This document shows positions 1-6,917 of a DNA stretch of 24,489 nucleotides, one piece after another. Source of the DNA: JBQTHI01 sp052390035 (GTDB taxonomy: Bacteria > Actinomycetota > Acidimicrobiia > Spongiisociales > ZC4RG35). Position 1 is the first letter of the stretch; every line of letters begins with the position of its first letter. The translations under genes and the position numbers were made by a program. The DNA lies in NCBI GenBank assembly GCA_052390035.1, contig JBQTHI010000058.1:1-24489 (forward strand). Reading direction: 5' to 3'. The notes beneath the pieces were generated by a model. That model was given only the letters and a program-made list of their open reading frames with translations. It was not told where the DNA came from and searched no databases.

Positions 1-399
1 CTTCGTCGTCGCCAGCCCGGTCCATATCAGCTCCAGGCGGCGATTGCTGCCGTCCACGCCCACGCGGAGGCGGCCGTGGACACCGACTGGATGCAGATCG
101 CCGCCCTCTACGGGGAACTCGGCCATCACCAGCCTTCACCGGTGATTGCCCTCAACCAGGCGGTGGCCGTGGCGATGTGGCGTCGTCCCCAGGCTGGGCT
201 GGCGTTGATCGGTCCGCTGGCTGACCGCCTCGATCAGTACCGGCCATTCCATGTCGCTCGAGCCGATCTGCTCGCCAGGATGGGACGGAAGGACGCCGCG
301 GCCGCGAACTACCGACAGGCGCTGGCGCTTCCCGGCAATAACGTCGAAGACCGGTACTTGCGGCGCCGGTTGGATGAGTTGGGCGGAGCTCCCGATTAG
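1..399 (+). CDS. ECF42-type RNA polymerase sigma factor, C-terminal part (5' end outside window)
   Basis: The open frame runs in from the left edge with no start codon. What is visible is the C-terminal helical (TPR-like, DUF6596-type) extension of ECF42 sigma factors, not the sigma2/sigma4 domains. Recognisable signatures are GPYQLQAAIAAVH, DTDWMQIAALY, PSPVIALNQAVAVAM, and a closing stretch with ARADLLARMGR followed by AAANYRQALAL. ECF42 proteins direct RNA polymerase to their own promoters and are usually encoded beside a DGPF/YCII-like protein; such a partner would lie upstream, outside the window. The extension is thought to replace an anti-sigma factor in controlling activity. The TAG stop (397-399) overlaps the stop of the convergent ftsH gene. 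The family assignment rests on pattern recognition of the extension only, but the match is close over its whole length. Confidence 0.85.
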   Translation, partial: LRRRQPGPYQLQAAIAAVHAHAEAAVDTDWMQIAALYGELGHHQPSPVIALNQAVAVAMWRRPQAGLALIGPLADRLDQYRPFHVARADLLARMGRKDAAAANYRQALALPGNNVEDRYLRRRLDELGGAPD

Positions 400-2324
400 G
401 CGTGTTCGGGGACTGGGCGCTCGATACCGGCGATGCTGTACGCCTCGGGTTCGTCGAGGGTCTCTTTGTCGAGCAGGGCGCCGGCGAGGGCATCGAGTTG
501 GGGCCGGTGCTCCTTGAGGGTGGTCACCGCCTGGTCGTAACACTCGTCGACGATGCGCCTGACTTCGTCGTCGATCAGCTCCTGGGTCTTCTCGGCGACC
601 TCGGAGCGGACGAAGGGGTCGCGGTTGTCGTCGAAGACAGTGACCGGGCCGATGAGGTCGGACATCCCCCACTTGCCCACCATCGAACGGGCGATCCTGG
701 TCACTTGCACCAAGTCGTTTTCCGCCCCGGTGGTGATGGTTCCGAAAACCACCTCTTCGGCCGCCCTTCCTCCCAAGGCGCCGATGATCCGCCCCCGCAG
801 GTAGTCGCGGTCGTAGGCGTAACGGTCGGAGTCCGGTGATTGGAAGGTGACGCCGAGGGCGCGGCCGCGGGGGATGATCGAGATCTTGCGGACCGGGTCG
901 GCGCCGGGCTGGAGCATTCCCAGCAGGGCATGCCCCGACTCGTGGTAGGCGGTCCGCTCCTTCTCGTCCTGGCTCATCATGATTTGCCGCTCGGTCCCCA
1001 GCACAATCTTCTCGAGGGCGTCGGTGAAGTCGGGCTGCAGCACCCGATCGTGGTTGCGGCGGGCGGCCATCAGTGCAGCTTCGTTGACGAGATTACGAAG
1101 GTCGGCGCCCACCATCCCGGGGGTGGTGGAGGCGATCGCCGAAAGGTCGACTTCGGGCCCCAGCGGCACCTTGCGGGTATGAACCCCGAGAATCGCCAGC
1201 CGGCCGCGTTGATCGGGAGGGCTGACCACCACCTGCCGGTCGAACCTCCCCGGCCTCATCAGGGCGGGGTCGAGGATCTCGGGGCGGTTGGTGGCGGCAA
1301 TGACGATGACCCCTTCCGATCCGGTGAAACCGTCCATCTCGGTGAGGATCTGGTTGAGGGTCTGCTCACGCTCGTCGTGGCCGCCAAAGGACACCCCTCC
1401 GCCGCGGGCCCTTCCGATGGCATCGAGCTCGTCAATGAAGATGATGGCCGGCGCCACCTTCTTGGCCTCGTTGAAAAGATCCCGGACCCTGCTCGCCCCG
1501 ACGCCGACCACCATCTCGATGAACTCCGACGCCGACATCGAGAAGAAGGGAACGTCGGCTTCTCCGGCGACGGCGCGGGCGAGCAGGGTCTTTCCGGTCC
1601 CGGGTGGTCCAGACAGCAACACCCCCTTGGGTATCGCTCCGCCGAGCTTGGTGTACTTCTGGGGGTTCTTGAGGAAGTCGACGATTTCGGTCAGTTCCCC
1701 TTTGGCATCGTCGATCCCAGCCACGTCCTCGAAGGTGGTGCGCTGGCCACTCGCCTCGAAGAGTTTCGCGCGACTCCGGCCGAGGCTGCCGATCCCGCCG
1801 ATGGCCGATCCCGCTCTCCGCCACATCGCCACGAACAGCCACAACAACAGGAGGGTGGGGCCGAAACCGAACAGCAGCTGCTGCCAGAACGGGGCCTGCT
1901 CGGGGTCGACCGCCGAGATCTCGACCCCGTTGCCGCGCAGGGTGTCGACCAGCTGATCGTCTGCCCAGGAGGGGCGAACGGTGGCGAACAGCTCCGAGGT
2001 CACCTCGGGGTTCTCGGGGTCGGGTTGGGACTCGTTGAATCTGCCCTGAATGGTGTCGCCCTGCGAGAAAACCGTTTCCACCTGGCCGGCCTCGACCGAG
2101 TCGAGAAACTGGGTATAGGACAGGTTGATCCGCGGCTCGCGGAAGAGAAGTGAGGTCAAGTACCAGTTGATTCCAAAAAGGATGGCGGCGATCAGAATGA
2201 TCCGCCGATTGGGCGGCCTTCGCAGGAAAGACTGGGGCTGGTCGGCCTGGTCCTTGCCGGGGGGAACGCCCTCGACCTTCCAGCCGGGCGGACGTGGCTT
2301 TTCGGAGGCCTGGCGCGCGGTCAT
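396..2324 (-). CDS. ftsH: ATP-dependent zinc metalloprotease FtsH (paralogue 1)
   Basis: Membrane-anchored AAA+ protease that unfolds and degrades membrane and cytosolic substrates as a hexamer. Of 642 residues, helix 1 is about 41-60, an extracytoplasmic domain follows, and helix 2 is about 150-169. The AAA module has Walker A GPPGTGKT (239-246), Walker B IIFIDE (294-299) and a second region of homology NRPEILDPALMRPGRF. The zinc site is HESGH (461-465), with D537 in GAEND as the likely third ligand. The pore loop reads EMVVGVGA, where FtsH normally has EMFVGVGA: the aromatic residue is Val at about 272, whereas the second FtsH in this window keeps Phe. It stands alone, convergent with the ECF42 gene and divergent from polX. 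A TAGGCT box lies 10 nt before the ATG. The C-terminal tail after the protease domain is short. Confidence 0.96.
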   Translation of the reverse strand: MTARQASEKPRPPGWKVEGVPPGKDQADQPQSFLRRPPNRRIILIAAILFGINWYLTSLLFREPRINLSYTQFLDSVEAGQVETVFSQGDTIQGRFNESQPDPENPEVTSELFATVRPSWADDQLVDTLRGNGVEISAVDPEQAPFWQQLLFGFGPTLLLLWLFVAMWRRAGSAIGGIGSLGRSRAKLFEASGQRTTFEDVAGIDDAKGELTEIVDFLKNPQKYTKLGGAIPKGVLLSGPPGTGKTLLARAVAGEADVPFFSMSASEFIEMVVGVGASRVRDLFNEAKKVAPAIIFIDELDAIGRARGGGVSFGGHDEREQTLNQILTEMDGFTGSEGVIVIAATNRPEILDPALMRPGRFDRQVVVSPPDQRGRLAILGVHTRKVPLGPEVDLSAIASTTPGMVGADLRNLVNEAALMAARRNHDRVLQPDFTDALEKIVLGTERQIMMSQDEKERTAYHESGHALLGMLQPGADPVRKISIIPRGRALGVTFQSPDSDRYAYDRDYLRGRIIGALGGRAAEEVVFGTITTGAENDLVQVTRIARSMVGKWGMSDLIGPVTVFDDNRDPFVRSEVAEKTQELIDDEVRRIVDECYDQAVTTLKEHRPQLDALAGALLDKETLDEPEAYSIAGIERPVPEHA

Positions 2325-2334
2325 CTGAGGGTGG

Positions 2335-2340
2335 AGCCTA
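2335..2340 (-). promoter_or_regulatory. Candidate -10 box for ftsH paralogue 1
   Basis: On the minus strand TAGGCT fits the actinobacterial TANNNT -10 pattern. It is separated from the ftsH ATG (2324) by 10 nt, so transcription would start only a few bases before the start codon. No convincing -35 hexamer is visible. Confidence 0.35.
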
Positions 2341-2386
2341 CCCAGGACCCAACCGTTAGTCCCGAGTGCGCCTACTCGCGGCTGCC

Positions 2387-2392
2387 TACTCT
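2387..2392 (+). promoter_or_regulatory. Candidate -10 box for polX (leaderless)
   Basis: TACTCT fits TANNNT and ends 7 nt before the GTG at 2400, which places transcription start at the start codon itself. No ribosome binding site is seen before this GTG, as expected for a leaderless mRNA. This supports 2400 rather than 2331 as the start of polX. Confidence 0.4.
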
Positions 2393-2399
2393 CCCCCTC

Positions 2400-4127
2400 G
2401 TGATCTCCAACGCCCGGATCCTCGGAATGCTCGCCGAGATGGCCCGGCTGATCGCGCTCGACGAGGGTTCACCGCAGGCCTTCAAGGTGCGCGCCTACGA
2501 GAACGCCATCCACGGCATCGAAGGTCATCCCTCCCAGGTCGCCCTCCTTGATCAGGAGCAGATGGTGTCGATCAAGGGGGTGGGGGCGTCCATCGCCACA
2601 CGCATCCGCGAATATGTCGAGACCGGCACCGTCGCCCGTCTCGATGAACTGCGGGCCAAATATCCGCCGGCGCTGGTCGAGCTGCTGAAGGTTCCGGGTC
2701 TGGGGCCGAAGACCCTCAAGCTCATCCGGGCTGAGCTCGGGGTCGAAAATCTCGACGATCTGAAGGCTGCCATCGACCGCCAGGCCCTGCGCGAGGTTGC
2801 TGGCCTCGGCAAGACCACCGAGGAGAAAATCGCCAAGGCGATCGAACGGCTCGGCCTGCACGGTAAGGACCGAAGGACGCCGATCGCCGAGGCACTTCCG
2901 GTAGCCGAAGGTCTCGCCATCGAGCTGGGTGCCATCGATGGGGTGGAAAGAGTGATGTGGTGTGGAAGCTTGCGGCGCTTCGCCGAGACGATCGGCGATG
3001 TCGACCTGGTGGTGGCCGCCACCGATCCGGCGTTGGTGATGACCGCCGTCGCCCACCATCCCTTGGCGGCCGAGGTGGTGGCGGCCGGGGACACCAAGAG
3101 CTCGATCCTTCTCCGGGGTGGTCTGCAAGTCGACGTACGGGTGGTGCGTCCCGACCAATACGGCGCAGCGCTCCTCTACTTCACCGGTTCCAAGTCGCAC
3201 AACGTCGCCCTTCGCCAGCGAGCCATCGACCGCGGTTGGCTCCTCAACGAATACGGGCTGTTCGAAGGGGAAAAGGTGGTGGCCTCGATGGACGAGGAGG
3301 CGATCTACTCCAACCTCGGTCTTCCTCTCATCCCGCCTCCATTGCGCGAGAACTCGGGTGAGATCGAAGCGGCCGCCGCCGGGTCGCTTCCCGACCTGGT
3401 CACCCTCGAGGCGATCAAGGGCGACCTCCACTTCCACTCGGATCGCTCCGGTGACGGGCGGTCGACTCTCGAGGAGATGGTCGCCGCCGCCGCCGGCCGG
3501 GGCTACCAGTACCTGGCGATCACCGAACACGGCGAAGACCTCGCCATCAATGGCTCGAGCCGCCAGCAGATGTTGGCCCATCAAGGCCGGATCGCCGACC
3601 TTGGCGCCCGCTTCCCCGACATGAGGCTGCTCTACGGATGTGAACTCAACATCGGTCCCGACGGCGGGCTCGACTATGACGCCGAGTTCCGGCTCGGTTT
3701 CGACTGGTGTGTGGCTTCGGTCCACTCCCACTTCGATCTCTCTCCCGACCAGCAGACCGCCCGCGTCTTGAAGGCGATGGCCGATCCGGCGGTCAACGCC
3801 ATTGGCCACCTGACCGGGCGTTACATCGGGCGGCGGCCGGGGATCGAGATCCATCTCGAACCGGTGTTGGAGGGGTTGGCCATTTCGGGGGTGGCGCTCG
3901 AAGTCAACGGCGCCCTCGATCGTCTCGATGCCTCGGCTGAGGTCATCCGGATGGCTATTCAGAGGGACGTCAAGCTGGTGATCTCGACCGACTCTCACCA
4001 CACCTCGGATCTGAAGCGAATGGCATACGGGGTAGCCCATGCCCAACGTGGCTGGGCCGGCATCGACAACGTTGCCAATACCCTCTCGGCCGACCAGTTC
4101 GTCGCGTTCTCCCGCTCCCGTCGCTGA
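2400..4127 (+). CDS. polX: DNA polymerase/3'-5' exonuclease PolX (family X with PHP domain)
   Basis: Bacterial PolX fills short gaps in base-excision repair and carries a manganese-dependent PHP nuclease. The order of parts matches the Thermus enzyme: an N-terminal 8-kDa-like region starting ISNARILGMLAEMARL, helix-hairpin-helix motifs IKGVG (about 58-62) and VPGLGPK (about 98-104), and a palm with CGSLRR and GDVD (Asp 200 and 202). The third palm aspartate lies in LQVDVRVV (about 245), and TGSKSHNVALR follows. The PHP domain has DLHFHS (342-347), ITEHGED, VASVHSHFD and STDSHH. The GTG at 2400 aligns with the start of characterised PolX and has a -10-like box 7 nt upstream. An in-frame GTG at 2331 would leave only 6 nt between this start and the divergent ftsH start, so it is less likely. 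Length is 575 residues, normal for the family. One extra glycine sits in the first PHP motif. Confidence 0.94.
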   Translation: MISNARILGMLAEMARLIALDEGSPQAFKVRAYENAIHGIEGHPSQVALLDQEQMVSIKGVGASIATRIREYVETGTVARLDELRAKYPPALVELLKVPGLGPKTLKLIRAELGVENLDDLKAAIDRQALREVAGLGKTTEEKIAKAIERLGLHGKDRRTPIAEALPVAEGLAIELGAIDGVERVMWCGSLRRFAETIGDVDLVVAATDPALVMTAVAHHPLAAEVVAAGDTKSSILLRGGLQVDVRVVRPDQYGAALLYFTGSKSHNVALRQRAIDRGWLLNEYGLFEGEKVVASMDEEAIYSNLGLPLIPPPLRENSGEIEAAAAGSLPDLVTLEAIKGDLHFHSDRSGDGRSTLEEMVAAAAGRGYQYLAITEHGEDLAINGSSRQQMLAHQGRIADLGARFPDMRLLYGCELNIGPDGGLDYDAEFRLGFDWCVASVHSHFDLSPDQQTARVLKAMADPAVNAIGHLTGRYIGRRPGIEIHLEPVLEGLAISGVALEVNGALDRLDASAEVIRMAIQRDVKLVISTDSHHTSDLKRMAYGVAHAQRGWAGIDNVANTLSADQFVAFSRSRR

Positions 4128-4151
4128 CAGGAGCAGAGAGCCACGCCCGTA

Positions 4152-4173
4152 ATACGCGGTATACTTGCTGTAT
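4152..4173 (+). promoter_or_regulatory. mazEF promoter and probable autoregulatory operator
   Basis: A consensus-like -10 hexamer TATACT (4160-4165) ends 6 nt before the antitoxin ATG (4172), so the mRNA is probably leaderless. Overlapping it are four alternating half-sites, ATAC (4152-4155), GTAT (4159-4162), ATAC (4161-4164) and GTAT (4170-4173). They make three dyads centred at 4157, 4161.5 and 4167. Ribbon-helix-helix antitoxins commonly bind such repeated dyads and repress their own operon. No good -35 is seen at normal spacing. Confidence 0.5.
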
Positions 4174-4423
4174 GACAATGCTCAGCTTTCGAGTAGACGA
4201 GGCGGAGGCGGCTGATGTTCAACATTGGGCGGAGCGGCTCGGCGTTGATCGTTCCGAGTTGCTGCGGGTGGCTCTCCATCGTCACCTGGTGAGACTGCGA
4301 GCCGAGGTTGACATCGAGGCCTGGATGAAGAACCCTCTCACCGCCAACGAAAACACCTTGGCCGACGCGGCGGATTGGGGCCCGGCCGAGGACTGGTCGG
4401 ATTGGACCGATGAAGCGGGGTGA
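4172..4423 (+). CDS. Ribbon-helix-helix antitoxin of a mazEF-like module
   Basis: An 83-residue protein whose first 45 residues fit a ribbon-helix-helix DNA-binding fold: a short strand (MLSFRVDE), a helix (AEAADVQHWAERLG), a turn, and a second helix beginning VDRSELLRVALHRHL. The remaining 40 residues are acidic and tryptophan-rich (NENTLADAADWG, EDWSDWTDEAG), as expected for a flexible toxin-neutralising tail. It would bind the downstream MazF-like toxin and repress the operon. The reading frame overlaps the toxin start by 14 nt, indicating translational coupling. The start ATG is chosen because of the -10 box 6 nt upstream; an ATG at 4178 is a close alternative. It is not clearly a classical AbrB-fold MazE, so no symbol is given. 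Confidence 0.8.
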   Translation: MTMLSFRVDEAEAADVQHWAERLGVDRSELLRVALHRHLVRLRAEVDIEAWMKNPLTANENTLADAADWGPAEDWSDWTDEAG

Positions 4424-4718
4424 CATCTGGTTCGCCGCAACCCCGGGCGGTGATCGACCGGTTTTGGTTCTTACTCGCGATCCGGCTGCGGCGCGTATCG
4501 GCGCTGTCGTTGTGTCAGCGTTGACCCGGGTGCGGCGCGGAATCGTCTCAGAACTGGCATTGACTCCTGAGCAAGACGGCGTACCTACCGAGTGTGTCGC
4601 CAGTTTCGACAACCTGCACACCTTGCCAGCGGCATCGTTCCGGCGTCTCGTTACGCAGCTGGGACCAGTCCGAATGGCCGAGGCGTGCGGTGTGCTTCGG
4701 GACTCCTTGGACTGCTGA
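4410..4718 (+). CDS. mazF: MazF/PemK-family endoribonuclease toxin
   Basis: The protein has 102 residues, close to the family norm of 100-115. It carries the family signatures in order: KRGDIWFA at the start, RPVLVLTRD (16-24), VVVSALTRVRRG (32-43), SELALTPEQDG, ECVASFDNLHTLP (about 61-73), then a closing helix. MazF toxins cleave single-stranded mRNA at short specific sequences and arrest growth when the antitoxin is degraded. The conserved basic residue of the RPVLVL segment and the TR and SFDNL segments used by the family are present, so the toxin looks intact. The start overlaps the antitoxin by 14 nt. Cleavage specificity cannot be read from the sequence. Confidence 0.9.
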   Translation: MKRGDIWFAATPGGDRPVLVLTRDPAAARIGAVVVSALTRVRRGIVSELALTPEQDGVPTECVASFDNLHTLPAASFRRLVTQLGPVRMAEACGVLRDSLDC

Positions 4719-4847
4719 ACAAAACCGCGCCTTCTGTTCCGAAGCTGAATCGTCGGGGGTGAACCTGCCGTCGGTAGAGCCGCCATCGCCCAATTGGTTC
4801 GAGGCGTCTAAGGCCCGGAGCCGGGTTGGGGGCACTCCATATACTCC

Positions 4848-6917
4848 GTGGCCCCCTCGTCTGGAACCATCCTGTCCGACTTGATTCCGTTCGGAGCCGC
4901 GACCACGGCCCTGCTCGCCTTCGCGGCGTCTCGCTTCTACCGGCGCCGGGTGATGGCCTCGGGGGTTGGCCCGGACGCCACCGTCGAAGTGGTTTCGCAG
5001 GTCGACGACGAGGTGGGCCGCTTTTTCAGGTCTCAGCTTCGGCTCGTCGGGGGATGCCTGGTGGTGGGAGCCGCACTTCTTTGGACATTTGCGCCGGGGA
5101 CCTGGGTTTCGGCGTCGGCTTTCGCCTTCGGGGCAATGTTGGCGGGGTGGGTGTGGTGGACCGGTGCCCGATCGGCCACCGCCGCCGGCGCCCGGGTCAC
5201 CGAGGGCGGTCGTCAGGGTGGGGTGGCTCGAGCCATGTTGCTCGCTGCCCGGGGCGGACTCATCCCCGGACTCACCGCCGCCGCGGCGGCGATCGCCGCC
5301 GTCCTGGCCGGCGTGCTGCTCGTTGACGTCATCCTCGAACGGTCGGCCCAGCCTGCGGCTTTGGTGGCGTTGATCATGGGGGCATCGGTGATTTCGCTGG
5401 TTTTCCGTATCGGGGGCGGCATCTACACGAAGGCTTCCGATATCGGCGCCGACCTGGGGGGAAAGATCGAAGCGGGCATGAACGAGGACGATCCGTCCAA
5501 TCCCGCCGCGGTGGCTGACACGGCCGGCGATGTGATCGGGGGAGTGATCGGATCGGGCGTCGACCTCTTCGAGTCCTTTCTCGCCGGGATGTTGGGTGCT
5601 GCGGCCTACGCCGTTCTGGCCTTCGGGGACAACGGTCCGGGTCTGGCGGCGTTCGTCGTGGCCGTGGGGGCGATTGGCCTGGTGGGCTCACTGGCCGGCC
5701 TCATGCTGGTCAATCCGGGCGGCGACAACCTCGCCTCCAGCCTCTCCTGGGCGGCCCTGGCGGCCGCAGCGCTGACCGGCCTGGGGGCGCTGACCCTGGC
5801 GGCGGCCGGCCCGCCCGCAGTTGCCGTCGCCCATCGGCTGGGGCTCGGTCTGGCCGCAACCATCGGAGTCGCTCTCGGCTGGACGATCGGACGCATCTCG
5901 GAGTGGTTCACGTCCGACCACTACAAGACGGTCAAAGAGGTCGCTCGACAATCGCAGACGGGCGACGCCACCTTGATCATTGGCGGTTTGGCCGCCGGAA
6001 TGCGGTCGGCGGCGGTCACCGCCACGATCATCGCCTCTGGCCTGGCCGCCGCCTTTGCCGCCGGCCGTTGGGCGATCGGCGCTGGCGGCGGGATGTTCGG
6101 CATCGTGCTGGCAGCGGTCGGGGCGGTGGCTCCGCTGGGGATCGCCGCCGGGCTAGGGGCGTTTGCCGCCATGACCGATACCGCCGCCGGAGTGGCCGCC
6201 CTGAGCGATCCCAACCCCGAGGTTCGCCAGGCCACCTCCGGCCTGGCGGCGGTGGGGGCGGCAGCGGCAGCCGGCGGCCGGGGATACACCACCGGTATCG
6301 CGGCGGTGGTGGGGGTGGCGGTGCTCGCCCTGCTCGGCGAGGCCGCCAATTTCGACCCGGTTGATCTGGTCCGGCCACCGACCCTGGTCGGGATGGTGGC
6401 GGGCGCCATCTTTCCGCTTCTGTTTACCTCCTTCAACCTCAACTCGGTCGGCCGATCGGCCGCCCGGATCATCGGCGAAGTCCGGCGTCAGCTCGATGAG
6501 ATCCCCGGCCTGCGCCAGCGCCAGCCCGGTGTCCGTCCCGACGCCGGGGCCTGCGCCGAGCTCGCTACCTCGCTTGCCACCAGGGAGGTGGTGGCGCCAT
6601 CGGTGGTGGTCCTCCTCGTCCCGATCGGCCTCGGATTCATCTCCCGTGAGGTTCTTTCCGGATTCCTCCTGGCGGCCATCGTCACCGGGTTTCTTCAGGC
6701 CATCTTCCTGGTCAACACCGGAGGGGTGTGGACCGGAGCCAACCGGTTGATAGAGGCCGGCGCCTTCGGTGGGAGCGGCTCCGACTCTCACCGAGCCGGA
6801 CTGACCGGAGACAGCGTCGGCGACCCGCTCAAAGACGCCGCCGGACCAGCCCTCAACGTCGCTCTCAAGACGATGGCCATCGTGGCGGTGCTGACCGTGC
6901 TCAGCATGGGTAGATAG
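4848..6917 (+). CDS. Membrane-bound pyrophosphatase-like protein with altered active site
   Basis: A 689-residue polytopic protein homologous to proton/sodium-translocating pyrophosphatases, which couple PPi hydrolysis to ion pumping. The fold is recognisable along its length: GGGIYTKASDIGADLGGK (189-206), EDDPSNPA, TGDATLIIGGLAAGM (371-385), NSVGRSA and GDSVGDPLKDAAGPALN (654-670). Several catalytic positions are changed. In the usual DNVGDNVGD motif the third Asp is Gly 232 (ADTAGDVIGG), although Asp 224, 228 and 239 remain. The GNTT motif is GAAA (470-473). The usual AWDNAKK is VWTGANR (627-633), losing Asp and Lys ligands. The C-terminal three-Asp motif is intact. It may be a pump with unusual chemistry or a non-hydrolytic descendant. 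The GTG start is uncertain; no ribosome binding site is clear. The next gene begins directly after the stop. Confidence 0.85.
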   Translation: MAPSSGTILSDLIPFGAATTALLAFAASRFYRRRVMASGVGPDATVEVVSQVDDEVGRFFRSQLRLVGGCLVVGAALLWTFAPGTWVSASAFAFGAMLAGWVWWTGARSATAAGARVTEGGRQGGVARAMLLAARGGLIPGLTAAAAAIAAVLAGVLLVDVILERSAQPAALVALIMGASVISLVFRIGGGIYTKASDIGADLGGKIEAGMNEDDPSNPAAVADTAGDVIGGVIGSGVDLFESFLAGMLGAAAYAVLAFGDNGPGLAAFVVAVGAIGLVGSLAGLMLVNPGGDNLASSLSWAALAAAALTGLGALTLAAAGPPAVAVAHRLGLGLAATIGVALGWTIGRISEWFTSDHYKTVKEVARQSQTGDATLIIGGLAAGMRSAAVTATIIASGLAAAFAAGRWAIGAGGGMFGIVLAAVGAVAPLGIAAGLGAFAAMTDTAAGVAALSDPNPEVRQATSGLAAVGAAAAAGGRGYTTGIAAVVGVAVLALLGEAANFDPVDLVRPPTLVGMVAGAIFPLLFTSFNLNSVGRSAARIIGEVRRQLDEIPGLRQRQPGVRPDAGACAELATSLATREVVAPSVVVLLVPIGLGFISREVLSGFLLAAIVTGFLQAIFLVNTGGVWTGANRLIEAGAFGGSGSDSHRAGLTGDSVGDPLKDAAGPALNVALKTMAIVAVLTVLSMGR

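Noticed and set aside
840..2153. Long open frame of 437 codons on the plus strand opposite ftsH
   Set aside because: It mirrors the minus-strand ftsH codons; the product is Gly/Asp/His-rich with no domain, while the opposite strand holds every FtsH motif.
2469..4178. Minus-strand frame of 569 codons opposite polX
   Set aside because: High-GC shadow. PolX motifs are complete on the plus strand, and this frame shows no recognisable domain.
4812..4825. GC hairpin CCCG-GAGC-CGGG after mazF as a terminator
   Set aside because: Short stem and no T tract follows; it may help termination but cannot be supported from the sequence.
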